Part shown: piece by piece, positions 6,569-15,338 of the stretch
Layout of the letters: the number at the start of each line of letters is the position of its first letter
How positions within the stretch are numbered: position 1 is the stretch's first letter
From: Streptomyces rishiriensis
GTDB lineage: Bacteria > Actinomycetota > Actinomycetes > Streptomycetales > Streptomycetaceae
Assembly (NCBI RefSeq): GCF_030815485.1
Contig: NZ_JAUSWV010000002.1
Coordinates: forward strand, 3,782,001 to 3,846,000
Length of the DNA: 64,000 nt
Direction: 5' to 3'
Notes under the pieces: model-generated
The model's input: only the letters and a program-made list of their open reading frames with translations
Databases searched by the model: none
Told to the model about the DNA's origin: nothing
Translations under genes and position numbers: made by a program

Positions 6569-9547
6569 ATGGACGACCGGGTAGGACGCCGCGACCCGCG
6601 TGTGCCGGAGCAGAGACGGCCCGGCTCCCCCGAGGAGCCGGCGACGCTGCGCTTCGACGTGCTCGGCCCGGTACGCGCATGCCGCGGCGACGAACGGCTG
6701 GCCACCGGTTCACCACAGCAACGCGCCCTGCTGGCCGCCCTGTTGTTGCGCGAGGGCCGTACGGCGACGGCCGCCGAGCTGATCGACGCGCTGTGGGGCG
6801 AGGACCCTCCGTCACAGGCGCTGGCGGCGGTACGGACCTACGCCTCCCGGCTGCGCAAGGTGCTCGACCCGGGCGTCCTGGTGAGCGAGTCGGGCGGCTA
6901 CGCCGTGCGCGGTCTGGCCGAGGGCGCGCTGGACCTGGCGGTGGCGCAGGAGTGGGCGGCGCAGGCGGAGAAGGCACGGACCGCCGGGGACCTGTCCCAC
7001 GCCCGCGAGGTTCTGAACCGGACGCTGGGGCTGTGGGACGGGGAGGCCCTGGCCGGCGTCCCCGGGCCGTACGCGGAGGCACAGCGCGTCCGGCTGGAGG
7101 AATGGCGGCTGGGGCTGCTGGAGTCCCGGCTGGACATGGACCTGGAGCAGGGCTGCCACGCGGAGGCCGTCTCCGAACTCACCGCGCTCACCGCGGCGTA
7201 CCCGCTGCGCGAGCGGCTGCGCGAGCTGCTGATGCTGGCGCTGTACCGCAGCGGCCGGCAGGCGGAGGCGCTCGCGGTCTACGCCGACACCCGGCGGCTG
7301 CTGGCCGAGGAGCTCGGGGTGGATCCGCGGGCCGGGCTGCGGCAGCTCCAGCGCCGCATCCTCCAGGCCGACCCGGAACTGGCGGAGCCGTCGGCGCCGG
7401 TGGCGGAACCGGCGGTGGTACGCGTCCGGCCTGCGCAGCTCCCCGCCACCGTCCCGGACTTCACCGGCCGCGCCTCCTTCGTGCGCGAGCTGAGCGAGGT
7501 GCTGGCGCGCGCCGGTGACGGCCCGGGCGGGGGCGGCCGGGTGATGGCGGTGTCCGCGCTCGCGGGCATCGGGGGCGTGGGCAAGACGACCCTCGCCGTG
7601 CACGTGGCCCACCAGGCCCGTCCGGCCTTCCCCGACGGGCAGCTGTACGTCGATCTCCAGGGCGCGGGGCCACGGTCGGCGGAGCCGGAGACCGTCCTCG
7701 GGTCGTTCCTGCGCGCCCTGGGCACGGCGGACTCGGCGATCCCCGACTCCCTGGAGGAGCGGGCGGCACTGTACCGCTCGGTGCTGGACGGCCGACGGGT
7801 GCTGGTGCTGCTGGACAACGCCAAGGACGCGGCCCAGATACGCCCCCTGCTGCCGGGCACGGAGGGCTGCGCGGCGCTGGTCACCTCACGGGTACGGATG
7901 GTGGACCTGGCGGGAGCGCACCTCGTCGACCTGGACGTGATGTCCCCCGAGGAGGCCCTCGCCCTCTTCACCCGGATCGTCGGCGAGGAGCGGGTGGCCG
8001 CGGAGCGCAAGGCCGCGCTGGACGTGGTCGCCGCGTGCGGTTTCCTGCCGCTGGCGATCCGTATCGCGGCCTCCCGGCTGGCGGCCCGCCGCACCTGGAC
8101 GGTGTCCGTCCTCGCCGCCAAGCTGGCGGACGAACGGCGCCGGCTGGACGAACTCCAGGCGGGCGACCTCGCGGTGAAGGCGACGTTCGAACTCGGCTAC
8201 GGCGCCCTGGAGCCCGCCCAGGCCCGCGCGTTCCGGCTGCTCGGCCTGGCCGACGGCCCGGACACCTCCCTGGCCGCGGCCGCGACGGTCCTGGACCTGC
8301 CGGTGGAGGACACCGAGGACCTGCTGGAGTCCCTGGTCGACACCTCCCTGCTGGAATCGGCGGCCCCCGGCCGCTACCGGTTCCACGACCTCGTACGGCT
8401 CTACGCGCGTGCGTGCGCCGACCGCGACGAGCCGCCCGGCGAGCGCGACGCCGCGCTGTCGCGGTTGCTGGACTTCTATCTGGCGACGGCGGCGGGGGTC
8501 TACGCGATCGAGCGGCCCGGCGACCGCACGGTCGTCCACCTCGAGCCCACGTCGTACCGGGGTCTCTCCTTCGACGAGCGGACCCAGGCCCTCGACTGGC
8601 TCTTCGCTGAGGCGCAGTGCCTGCTGGCGTGCGCACGGCAGCAGCAGACGGGCAGCGGGCTGCGCCGTGCCGTCGATCTGCTCTGGGCCGCCAAGGACCT
8701 GGCGGAGTCGGGCGCCAACGCGAAGCAGTACGAGTGGGCGGCGACGGCCCTGCGGGACGCCGCGCAGGACGCCGCCGACATCCGCGCGGAGAGCCGCGCG
8801 CGGACGGCGCTGTCCAACGTCCACCTGGCCGCCGGACGTTACTCCGAGGCGGACGAGGAGGCCGCGCGCGCGATCGAGCTCGCCACGGCGGCGCACGACG
8901 CGACGCCGGTCAGCTGGGCGGCCACGGACCGGGGGATCATCGCGCTCGGCCAGGGCCGCTACGAAGAGGCCGAGGAGTTCCTCACCACCGCCAGGGACGG
9001 TTACCGGGCGGACGGGAACCGGCCGGGAGAGGCCAACGCGCTGTGCAACCTCTCACGGCTCTACGAGCGGATGAACCGGCCGCCCGACGCGGTCACCCTG
9101 GCCCGCCAGGGCGTGGACATCTACCAGCAGCTCGGGCTCACCCTGCGCCTCGCGAACGGCCGTTACGCCCTCGGCGTCGCGCTGATCAGCGCCGGCCGGC
9201 TCGCCGAGGGTCTGGTGCAGCTCTCCGACGCGCTGGAGATGTTCGGCAGCAACCGGCAGCGCCTGTGGGAGGGGACGACGCACTACCGCATCGCGCAGCT
9301 GCACCTGGCCGACCGGCGCCCGGCCCAGGCCGCGCGACACGCCGAACAGGCCCTGGCGATCGGGTTCATCGGCGGGGACCTCATCCGCGGCGGTGTGCTG
9401 ACCGCACTCGGCCGGAGCCTGCACGCACTCGGCCAGTCGGACCGGGCACGCGCCTGCTGGCAGGAGGCCCTGCCTCTCCTGGAGCGGTCGGGAGCGCCCG
9501 AGGCGGCCGAGGTGCACCGTCTGCTGGCCCCTTTGGACGCGTCGTGA
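6569..9547 (+). CDS. afsR: AfsR, SARP-type global regulator of secondary metabolism
   Basis: This 992-residue protein is AfsR, the SARP-family activator that AfsK phosphorylates and that turns on afsS in Streptomyces. The domain order is visible: an OmpR-like winged-helix DNA-binding domain at about residues 25-105 (LRFDVLGPVRAC, then LLRKVL-type helices), a bacterial transcriptional activation domain to about 275, an NB-ARC ATPase with P-loop GIGGVGKTT at 333-341 and a Walker-B-like VLVLLDN near 415, and a long C-terminal TPR region from about 700. Length and N-terminal residues match the well-studied S. coelicolor protein closely. The ATG at 6569 follows GGGGAG. afsS lies 202 bp downstream on the same strand, but afsK is about 6 kb further away than the usual near-adjacent arrangement. 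Confidence 0.97.
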   Translation: MDDRVGRRDPRVPEQRRPGSPEEPATLRFDVLGPVRACRGDERLATGSPQQRALLAALLLREGRTATAAELIDALWGEDPPSQALAAVRTYASRLRKVLDPGVLVSESGGYAVRGLAEGALDLAVAQEWAAQAEKARTAGDLSHAREVLNRTLGLWDGEALAGVPGPYAEAQRVRLEEWRLGLLESRLDMDLEQGCHAEAVSELTALTAAYPLRERLRELLMLALYRSGRQAEALAVYADTRRLLAEELGVDPRAGLRQLQRRILQADPELAEPSAPVAEPAVVRVRPAQLPATVPDFTGRASFVRELSEVLARAGDGPGGGGRVMAVSALAGIGGVGKTTLAVHVAHQARPAFPDGQLYVDLQGAGPRSAEPETVLGSFLRALGTADSAIPDSLEERAALYRSVLDGRRVLVLLDNAKDAAQIRPLLPGTEGCAALVTSRVRMVDLAGAHLVDLDVMSPEEALALFTRIVGEERVAAERKAALDVVAACGFLPLAIRIAASRLAARRTWTVSVLAAKLADERRRLDELQAGDLAVKATFELGYGALEPAQARAFRLLGLADGPDTSLAAAATVLDLPVEDTEDLLESLVDTSLLESAAPGRYRFHDLVRLYARACADRDEPPGERDAALSRLLDFYLATAAGVYAIERPGDRTVVHLEPTSYRGLSFDERTQALDWLFAEAQCLLACARQQQTGSGLRRAVDLLWAAKDLAESGANAKQYEWAATALRDAAQDAADIRAESRARTALSNVHLAAGRYSEADEEAARAIELATAAHDATPVSWAATDRGIIALGQGRYEEAEEFLTTARDGYRADGNRPGEANALCNLSRLYERMNRPPDAVTLARQGVDIYQQLGLTLRLANGRYALGVALISAGRLAEGLVQLSDALEMFGSNRQRLWEGTTHYRIAQLHLADRRPAQAARHAEQALAIGFIGGDLIRGGVLTALGRSLHALGQSDRARACWQEALPLLERSGAPEAAEVHRLLAPLDAS

Positions 9548-9564
9548 GCGACCCCGGCGGGTGG

Positions 9565-9586
9565 CGTTCATCGAACGTTTATGACG
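9565..9586 (+). promoter_or_regulatory. Candidate AfsR/PhoP-type box of the afsS promoter
   Basis: Two 11-bp direct repeats lie side by side: CGTTCATCGAA at 9565-9575 and CGTTTATGACG at 9576-9586, matching at six of the first seven positions. AfsR is known to bind direct repeats overlapping the -35 region of afsS, and PhoP recognises similar GTTCA-type repeats. Position, spacing and the following TACTCA hexamer near 9600 fit that model. The assignment is by analogy, not footprint. Confidence 0.65.
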
Positions 9587-9670
9587 ATCGGGCAAGGTCT
9601 ACTCAACGGTCCGTCGCATCGGGGGACGAACGGGCCGTACGAGCCCGCTGGGGGGTGGGCTCCGGCACAT

Positions 9671-9712
9671 GTCTCTGTCCGGCGATACTCGGGGGAATCG
9701 CCGGACAGAGAC
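9671..9712 (+). promoter_or_regulatory. Perfect 16-bp stem-loop in the afsS leader
   Basis: GTCTCTGTCCGGCGAT (9671-9686) and its exact complement ATCGCCGGACAGAGAC (9697-9712) flank a 10-nt loop. The stem ends 37 nt before the afsS start, downstream of the candidate promoter, so it should be transcribed in the afsS 5' leader. No T-run follows, so it may be an afsR terminator, an attenuator or an mRNA-stability element. Confidence 0.75.
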
Positions 9713-9749
9713 GCCTCACTCACTTGAACACTCCCAGGGGGAGCCGAAC

Positions 9750-9944
9750 ATGAGCAACGCCGAGAAGCAGCCGACGGACGTCACCGCCGACATCACCACG
9801 CTGGAGAACCACGCTCCGATCCTGCCTGCCCTGTCCGAGCCCGCGGCACCCGCGACGCCGGACACCGAGGCGGCCGAGCAGAAGATCGTCACGCTCGAGA
9901 ACCACGCGCCCGTCCCGCCCGCCCTGGATCTGGGCGGCAAGTAG
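9750..9944 (+). CDS. afsS: AfsS (AfsR2), small activator of antibiotic production
   Basis: The 64-residue protein is AfsS, a small regulator whose expression is activated by AfsR and which stimulates secondary metabolism when abundant. Its hallmark is the repeated TLENHAP motif: ITTLENHAPILPAL at residues 15-28 and VTLENHAPVPPAL at 47-59, separated by an Ala/Pro/Glu-rich linker. It has two such copies. ATG at 9750 is preceded by AGGGGGAG. An in-frame ATG at 9669 lies inside the leader hairpin region and lacks homology, so I reject it as the start. A strong terminator follows at 9976. Confidence 0.95.
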   Translation: MSNAEKQPTDVTADITTLENHAPILPALSEPAAPATPDTEAAEQKIVTLENHAPVPPALDLGGK

Positions 9945-9975
9945 GCACCGGTCCGTCACCACTGCGACGGGGATC

Positions 9976-10009
9976 GGCCGCGGCGGCGCGGAGGGGAGCC
10001 GCCGCGGCC
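9976..10009 (+). terminator. afsS terminator hairpin
   Basis: GGCCGCGGCGGC at 9976-9987 pairs exactly with GCCGCCGCGGCC at 9998-10009 across a 10-nt loop. It lies 31 bp after the afsS stop and between convergent genes, so it can serve both strands. Confidence 0.8.
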
Positions 10010-10020
10010 GAGGCGTGTCC

Positions 10021-10053
10021 GGGTGCGGGTGCGGGTGCGGGTGCGGGTGCGGG
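10021..10053 (+). repeat. GGGTGC hexamer array, potential G-quadruplex
   Basis: Five copies of GGGTGC run from 10021 to 10050, followed by a further GGG. Six G-triplets with 3-nt loops satisfy the usual G-quadruplex rule on the plus strand. It lies 4 bp beyond the stop codon of the acyl-CoA ligase, between that gene and the afsS terminator. Confidence 0.85.
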
Positions 10054-10056
10054 AGG

Positions 10057-11637
10057 TCAGGGGGAGCGCAGTTCGCCCTTCACCACCTTGCCGCCGGCGT
10101 TGCGGGGCAGCGCGGTCACGAACTCCACCGACCTCGGCACCTTGTAGTTGGCCATCTCCCGCCGGGCCCAGGCGATCAGGTCGTCGGCCGTGGAGACCGC
10201 GCCCGGCCGCCGGACCACGTACGCCTTGCCCACCTCGCCCAGGCGGGGATCCGGGACGCCGATCACGGCCACGTCGGCCACGTCCGGGTGCAGGCCCAGA
10301 CGCTGCTCTATCTCCGCCGGATAGGCGTTGAAGCCGCCGACGATGAACATGTCCTTGAGGCGGTCGGTGATCCGGAGGTTGCCGGCGGCGTCCAGGACGC
10401 CCACATCGCCGGTGCGCAGCCAGCCGTCCTCCGTCAGGGCCTCCGCCGTCGCCGCCTCGTCCTCGTAGTAGCCGCGCATCACATGGAAGCCCCGGACCAG
10501 GACCTCCCCCGGCCGGCCGGGCGGCGCGTCCACCCGCACCTCGGTGCCGGGGATCGCGCGGCCCGACGTCGAGGCGATGACCGTGGGGTCGTCCCCGCGA
10601 CGGCACATGGTGACGACACCGCTCGCCTCCGAGAGGCCGTACGCCGTCAGGACGGTCTCCACGCCCAGTTCGCCCCGCAGACGTTCGACGAGCCGCAGCG
10701 GCACCACCGCCGCGCCCGTGACCACCAGCCGCAGCGCCGACAGGTCGTGCTTGTCCCGGGACGCGTGGTCCAGCAGCGACTGGTGCAGGGTCGGCGGCCC
10801 GGGGAGCACCGACACCCGTTCCGACGCCACGTTCGCGAGGACCGTGTCCACGTTGAACACCGGCTGGGGGATCATCGTCGCGCCCCGCATGAGACAGGCG
10901 ATCACGCCCGCCTTGTAGCCGAAGGTGTGGAAGAAGGGGTTCACGATCAGGTAGCGGTCGCCCTGCCGCAGCCCGGCCAGGTCGGTCCAGATCCCGTACG
11001 CCCGCAGCGTCTGCGTGTGGGTGATCACCGCGCCCTTGGGGCGGCCGGTCGTGCCCGAGGTGAAGACGATGTCCGAGGGCCACTCCCCCGCCACCCGGTC
11101 CGCCCGCGCCCGTACCTCCGCCGTTCCGACGCCCTCCCCGCTCGCCAGGAAGTCCTTCCAGGTCCAGAAGTCCGCCGGAGCGTCGTCCGAGAGCACCACC
11201 ACCTGCTCCAGCGCGGGAAGCCCCGGCAGCGGGCCGCCACCGTCGCCCTCCGCCGCCGCCCGGCGCAGCGACGCCACGTACGACGTTCCGAGGAAGGTGC
11301 CCGTCACGAACAGCAGACGCGTCCCGCTGCGGCGCAGCACGTCCGCCGCCTCGGTGCCCTTGAAGCGGGTGTTCAGCGGCACGAGCACCGCTCCCGCGCT
11401 CACCGCGCCCAGCGCCGCCACCATCCAGTCCAGGGAGTTCGGGGCCCAGACGGCGACGCGGTCGCCCGCCCGCACCCCGTTCGCCAGACAGGCCGCCGCC
11501 GCGCGTTCGACGCGGACGCCCAGTTCGGCGTAGGAGATCCGGGTACGTCCCTCCACCACCGCCTCGGTCTCCGCGTACCGCTCGGCCGACCAGCGGACCA
11601 GGCCGGGGATCGTCCCCCACTCGATGTCACCACGCAC
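10057..11637 (-). CDS. Acyl-CoA ligase, FadD3-like AMP-forming
   Basis: This 526-residue protein is an ANL-superfamily ligase that activates a carboxylic acid to its CoA ester through an acyl-adenylate. Visible core motifs are FTSGTTGRPKGAV near residue 190 (P-loop-like A3), NPFFHTFGYKAGV, AYGLSEASGV around 315 (A5), WLRTGDVGVLD near 405 (A7), RLKDMFIVGGFNAYPAEIE (A8) and NAGGKVVKGEL at the end with the catalytic Lys (A10). It looks most like the FadD3 group that handles steroid-ring-derived acids, a family-level impression only. The GTG start at 11637 follows GGGGAGG. It is divergent from the thiolase-like operon, with two operators between them. Confidence 0.88.
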   Translation of the reverse strand: MRGDIEWGTIPGLVRWSAERYAETEAVVEGRTRISYAELGVRVERAAAACLANGVRAGDRVAVWAPNSLDWMVAALGAVSAGAVLVPLNTRFKGTEAADVLRRSGTRLLFVTGTFLGTSYVASLRRAAAEGDGGGPLPGLPALEQVVVLSDDAPADFWTWKDFLASGEGVGTAEVRARADRVAGEWPSDIVFTSGTTGRPKGAVITHTQTLRAYGIWTDLAGLRQGDRYLIVNPFFHTFGYKAGVIACLMRGATMIPQPVFNVDTVLANVASERVSVLPGPPTLHQSLLDHASRDKHDLSALRLVVTGAAVVPLRLVERLRGELGVETVLTAYGLSEASGVVTMCRRGDDPTVIASTSGRAIPGTEVRVDAPPGRPGEVLVRGFHVMRGYYEDEAATAEALTEDGWLRTGDVGVLDAAGNLRITDRLKDMFIVGGFNAYPAEIEQRLGLHPDVADVAVIGVPDPRLGEVGKAYVVRRPGAVSTADDLIAWARREMANYKVPRSVEFVTALPRNAGGKVVKGELRSP

Positions 11638-11663
11638 GACCAGCCTCCCCGCCGGACCACTAG

Positions 11664-11678
11664 CTGACTGACCGTCAG
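11664..11678. promoter_or_regulatory. Regulon operator 5, CTGACTGACCGTCAG
   Basis: One mismatch from the palindrome. It is 26 bp upstream of the acyl-CoA ligase start (11637, minus strand). Confidence 0.75.
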
Positions 11679-11690
11679 ATTAGCGGTAAC

Positions 11691-11705
11691 CTGACGGACT
11701 GTCAG
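11691..11705. promoter_or_regulatory. Regulon operator 6, CTGACGGACTGTCAG
   Basis: One mismatch from the palindrome. It is 32 bp upstream of the thiolase-like start (11738, plus strand) and 27 bp centre to centre from operator 5, so each divergent promoter seems to have its own site. Confidence 0.75.
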
Positions 11706-11737
11706 CAGCGCTGTCGTCGTGTGGAGGTGCGTGGAGC

Positions 11738-12895
11738 GTGCCCGCAGTGACCGGAATCAAGGACGCCACGGCCATCGTCGGCATCGGGCAGACGTCCTTC
11801 GCCAAGCACCTCCCCGAGGACGAGAGGACCCTCGCCTGCCGGGCCGTCCTCGCCGCCCTCGACGACGCCGGGATAGCCCCCGGCGAGGTCGACGCGCTCG
11901 CCTCCTACACCATGGAGGAGACGGACGAGGTCGAGCTGGCGAAGGCCGTCGGCTTCGGGGACCTGACCTTCTTCAGCAAGATCGGGTTCGGCGGCGGCGG
12001 TTCCTGCGCCACCGTCGCCCACCTCGCCGCCGCCATCGCCGCCGGGCAGGCCACGGTGGGCGTCGCCTGGCGGTCGCGCAAACGGGGCTCAGGGCCGCGC
12101 CCGTGGACCAATACGGCCGTCCAGCTGCCCACCCCCGCCCAGTGGACCCGGCCCTTCGGGCTGCTGCGGCCCGCCGACGAGATAGCCATGCTCGCCCGCC
12201 GCTATCTGCACGAGTACGGCGCCACCCGCGACCACCTCTTCAACGTCGCCCTCGCCTGCCGCAACCGCGCCAACCAGAACCCGGCCGCCGTGATGTACGA
12301 ACGGCCCCTCACCCGCGAGATGTACATGTCGTCCCGATGGATCAGCGAACCCCTGTGCCTGTACGACAACTGCCTCGAGACGGACGGGGCGTTGGCATGC
12401 GTGGTGGTGAGCGCCGAACGGGCCCGGGACTGCCGCCGGGCACCCGTCTACGTCCACTCCGCGGCCCAGGGCCTGCCCGCCCAGCACCACGGCATGGTCA
12501 ACTACTGGAACGACGACCCGCTCACCGGCCCCGCCTGGGCGGCCGCCCGGCACCTGTGGAAGCACGCCGACTTCACCCCGGACGACGTCGACGTCGCACA
12601 GATCTACGACGCCTTCACGCCCCTCGTCCCGCTCTCCCTGGAGGGGTACGGGTTCTGCGGCCGGGGAGAGGGCGGGGCGTTCACCGAGGGAGGCGCCCTG
12701 GAGACCGGCGGACGGCTGCCCCTCAACACCGGCGGGGGCGGACTCAGCGAGGCCTACGTCCACGGCTTCAACCTCATCAACGAGGGCGTCAAGCAGCTGC
12801 GCGGGACCAGCACCGCCCAGGTGCCGGGCGCCGCGACCTGCCTGGTCACCGCCGGTGAGGGCGTCCCGACCTCCGCCCTGCTGCTCAGGAACTGA
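11738..12895 (+). CDS. Thiolase-like protein, Ltp2-type (probable aldolase partner of DUF35)
   Basis: The 385-residue protein has the thiolase fold of the lipid-transfer/SCP2-thiolase group: AIVGIGQTSFAKHLPED at the N-terminus, GGGGSCATVAHLAAAIAAG near residue 95, and AQIYDAFTPLVPLSLEGYGFCGRGEGGAF around 290-318, then LPLNTGGGGLSEAYVHG. In this group the region normally bearing the thiolase Cys is altered, and characterised members such as Ltp2 act as retro-aldolases with Tyr residues in the DAFT region, working only as a complex with a DUF35 protein. A DUF35 gene starts 29 bp downstream and a crotonase overlaps it, which supports that reading. GTG at 11738 has GGAG upstream. A second paralogue lies at 23524. 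Confidence 0.85.
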   Translation: MPAVTGIKDATAIVGIGQTSFAKHLPEDERTLACRAVLAALDDAGIAPGEVDALASYTMEETDEVELAKAVGFGDLTFFSKIGFGGGGSCATVAHLAAAIAAGQATVGVAWRSRKRGSGPRPWTNTAVQLPTPAQWTRPFGLLRPADEIAMLARRYLHEYGATRDHLFNVALACRNRANQNPAAVMYERPLTREMYMSSRWISEPLCLYDNCLETDGALACVVVSAERARDCRRAPVYVHSAAQGLPAQHHGMVNYWNDDPLTGPAWAAARHLWKHADFTPDDVDVAQIYDAFTPLVPLSLEGYGFCGRGEGGAFTEGGALETGGRLPLNTGGGGLSEAYVHGFNLINEGVKQLRGTSTAQVPGAATCLVTAGEGVPTSALLLRN

Positions 12896-12924
12896 AGCCG
12901 ACGCACCGAGGAGTCGATCCCGCG

Positions 12925-13341
12925 ATGCTCACCCCTGTCACCGATGCCGACGGCGCCCCCTTCTGGCGGTACGCCGCCCGGGGCGAACTCCGCGTCCAGG
13001 CCTGCGCGGACTGCGGCGAACCCCGTTTCCCGCCCCGCCCCTGCTGCCCGCACTGCCGGTCCTTCACCAGCGAGTGGCGGCCGACGTCGGGCCGCGGCCG
13101 GATCTGGTCCTACGTCGTCCCGCATCCGCCCCTGCTGCCCGACTACGCCGCCCAGGCCCCCTACAACGTCATCCTCGTCGAGCTGGCCGACGCGCCCCGG
13201 ATCCGGATGGTGGGGAACCTGGTGAGCGAACCGGGGGCGCCGCTCGGCTCCTTCCCCCCCGACCAGGTCCGCATCGGCGCCCGCGTCCAGGTCGTCTTCG
13301 ACGGCGACGGGCTTCCGCAGTGGATCCTGGAGCGGCCGTGA
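12925..13341 (+). CDS. Zn-ribbon/OB-fold (DUF35) protein, acyl-CoA binding partner
   Basis: A 138-residue DUF35 protein. The N-terminal rubredoxin-like zinc ribbon shows four Cys as CADC and CCPHC at about residues 30-48; an OB-fold follows (GRIWSYVVPHPP, then APYNVILVELAD). Such proteins bind acyl-CoA and partner thiolase-like aldolases or MaoC hydratases. It sits directly after the thiolase-like gene and overlaps the crotonase start by 4 bp (GTGA), so all three should be co-translated. Confidence 0.88.
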   Translation: MLTPVTDADGAPFWRYAARGELRVQACADCGEPRFPPRPCCPHCRSFTSEWRPTSGRGRIWSYVVPHPPLLPDYAAQAPYNVILVELADAPRIRMVGNLVSEPGAPLGSFPPDQVRIGARVQVVFDGDGLPQWILERP

Positions 13342-14111
13342 GTGTGCGCCTGGACACCGACGAGGTCACCGGAGTCGCCGTCGTCACCCTCGACCGGCCG
13401 GCCCGGCTGAACGCCCTCGACCTCGAGACCGTCCGCGAACTGAGGGACATCTGGCACGCGTTGCGGTTCGACGACGCGGTGCGGGCCGTCGTCCTCACCG
13501 GGGCCGGGCAGCGGGCCTTCTGCACGGGCCTCGACCGGGACGCCGTCGTGCCCCAGCCCGGCTCCCCGTACATGCAGGACGATCCGCTGCTCACCGTCGG
13601 CCCCAAGGCGAACGACCTGTGGAAGCCGGTCGTCGCCGCCGTGGAGGGGATGGCCTGCGGAGGCGCCTTCTATCTGCTCGGGGAGTGCGAGTTCATCGTG
13701 GCCGGCGCCGACGCCGTGTTCTTCGACCCGCACACCGCCTACGGAATGGTCAGCGCGTACGAGTCGGTGCTGCTGGCGCAGCGGATGCCGTACGGGGAGG
13801 TCGCGCGGATGATGCTGCTGGGGACGGCGGAACGGATCTCCGCCCGGCGCGCCTTCGACGTCGGGCTGGTCTCCGAACTCACCGACCCCGGCGGGGCGTC
13901 GGCCGCCGCCGTCGCCTGCGCCGCCGTCGTCGCGGGATATCCCCCCGCCGGGGTCCAGGGCACCGTGCGGGCACTGTGGGCGGCGAAGGAGGCGGCCCGC
14001 GCGATGGCCTTCGCCCAGGCGCCACACCTCATCTCACTGGGAAACCTGCCGACCGGGGAGCAGGCGGAGCTGTTCGCCGGCCGCTCGGCCGCCGCCCCCC
14101 GGGTCCGCTGA
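13338..14111 (+). CDS. Enoyl-CoA hydratase/isomerase family protein (crotonase)
   Basis: This 257-residue crotonase carries VVTLDRPARLNALD at residues 13-26, RAVVLTGAGQRAFCTGLDRD near 52-70 and the second oxyanion-hole segment VAAVEGMACGGAFYLLGECEF at about 98-118. Where many hydratases have a second catalytic Glu it reads FFDPHTAYGM, so it may be an isomerase, hydrolase or specialised hydratase rather than a typical hydratase. GTG at 13338 overlaps the DUF35 stop. It is the last gene of the thiolase-like/DUF35/crotonase operon. Confidence 0.85.
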   Translation: MSVRLDTDEVTGVAVVTLDRPARLNALDLETVRELRDIWHALRFDDAVRAVVLTGAGQRAFCTGLDRDAVVPQPGSPYMQDDPLLTVGPKANDLWKPVVAAVEGMACGGAFYLLGECEFIVAGADAVFFDPHTAYGMVSAYESVLLAQRMPYGEVARMMLLGTAERISARRAFDVGLVSELTDPGGASAAAVACAAVVAGYPPAGVQGTVRALWAAKEAARAMAFAQAPHLISLGNLPTGEQAELFAGRSAAAPRVR

Positions 14112-14169
14112 GCCGACAGGTGCGGATGATCGCGGCTCCGGCGCGCGGAACGCCCGCCGGTTCATTGCC

Positions 14170-15057
14170 TCAGCCGGCCGCACGGAGTTGGTCCCGTGCC
14201 CGGCAGTCCCGGCAGCGGCCGGGTTCCGTCGTACGGAATCCGCGGTCGCAGCCGTCGCAGTTCCGCATGCGCACAACCGCCGGACGTGCGGAGGCTTCCG
14301 CGCTTCCAGCCGGTGCGGGCAGGGGAAGGGGCGTCTCCGCGAGCCGGTAGGCGAGGATGCCGGCCGGGCGGGCCAGCAACCGGTCCGGGAGCCTCGCGGT
14401 GAGGTGGTCCGTGATGTGCGTGGGCAGGAGACCGGCGGCGAGCCACCGGGTGACGGCCGGGGCGAGGCGGGCGGCTTCCCGCGCGGACAGGACGAGGCGG
14501 GGGTCGACCCGGCGCAGGGCGGTGAGTGCGGCGAAGGCTCGGGGGTCGGCGACGGCGGCGTCGGCGACATCGGCGACATCGGTGAGCGGGGCCGGGATCT
14601 CCGCCTCGGGCTGGACCGGCGGCCGCAGCGGTCCGCGTACGACGGCGGGCTGCCTGCGGGGGCGACGGTGCTTCGGCGGCTCGGGAGGCCCGTCCGGATG
14701 CGGCGCGCCGTCGGGTACGTCGTAGAAGTATGTTCGGGTACCGACCTGTCCGGTGGGCGTTCGCTCGCGGCGGCGCTCCAGGTATCCGGCCGCCTCCAGC
14801 TCCCTGAGCGCTCGCGAGATCAGGATCTCCCCCTCGCTGAAGTGCTCGCACAGTGCGGTGATCGTCACGGGGGAGCCGTCGGGCAGGGAGGCGATGTACG
14901 CCGCGACGCCGATCGTGACCGCGCTGCCACGCCGTTGGGCGAGGGCGTTGGAGATCACGGTGAAGTCGGCCGCGAGGCGGGTGCGGACGTGGATCACTCC
15001 GGACGTCGGAGCTCCGGCGTCGACGCGCAGGGGCGCGTTAGACTGCGATTCAGCCAT
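14170..15057 (-). CDS. Winged-helix (MarR-like) DNA-binding protein with C-terminal Cys cluster
   Basis: The 295-residue protein has a winged-helix domain at about residues 20-110: SGVIHVRTRLAADFTVISNALAQRRG, then SPVTITALCEHFSEGEILISRALRELEAAGYLERR. A Pro/Arg-rich linker follows, then an Ala-rich helical region, and a terminal four-Cys element CDGCDRGF and CRDC that looks like a small zinc ribbon. This architecture is common in Streptomyces, but no target is known to me. The start at 15057 (MAESQSN) is preferred over a start 129 nt upstream because the upstream part is not protein-like; AGGAAG lies 14 nt before it. Confidence 0.75.
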   Translation of the reverse strand: MAESQSNAPLRVDAGAPTSGVIHVRTRLAADFTVISNALAQRRGSAVTIGVAAYIASLPDGSPVTITALCEHFSEGEILISRALRELEAAGYLERRRERTPTGQVGTRTYFYDVPDGAPHPDGPPEPPKHRRPRRQPAVVRGPLRPPVQPEAEIPAPLTDVADVADAAVADPRAFAALTALRRVDPRLVLSAREAARLAPAVTRWLAAGLLPTHITDHLTARLPDRLLARPAGILAYRLAETPLPLPAPAGSAEASARPAVVRMRNCDGCDRGFRTTEPGRCRDCRARDQLRAAG

Positions 15058-15338
15058 CGGGAAGGGTTCTGCTTCCTGATCGGTCAGGCCCTCGTTCGGG
15101 ATGCCAGTCCCGGCCGGGGGCCGTATCTGTTTGCGGTTGTCGCGGCGAACGTAACGGCCCGTATCCCGCCGCTGCAAGCCGGTCACTCGGACGGGTGACG
15201 CGGCTTTCCCGGCCGGGGAGGGTGGGCGGGCGGGAAGTTCTTTCCCCCGGTTCTTTCAGGAGGTCAGCGGCCCGCCGGACCCTCGCGGACAAGGGCCCGG
15301 TGAGCCAGAACGTGGACGGTGGCCGGGATCCGGCCGCC

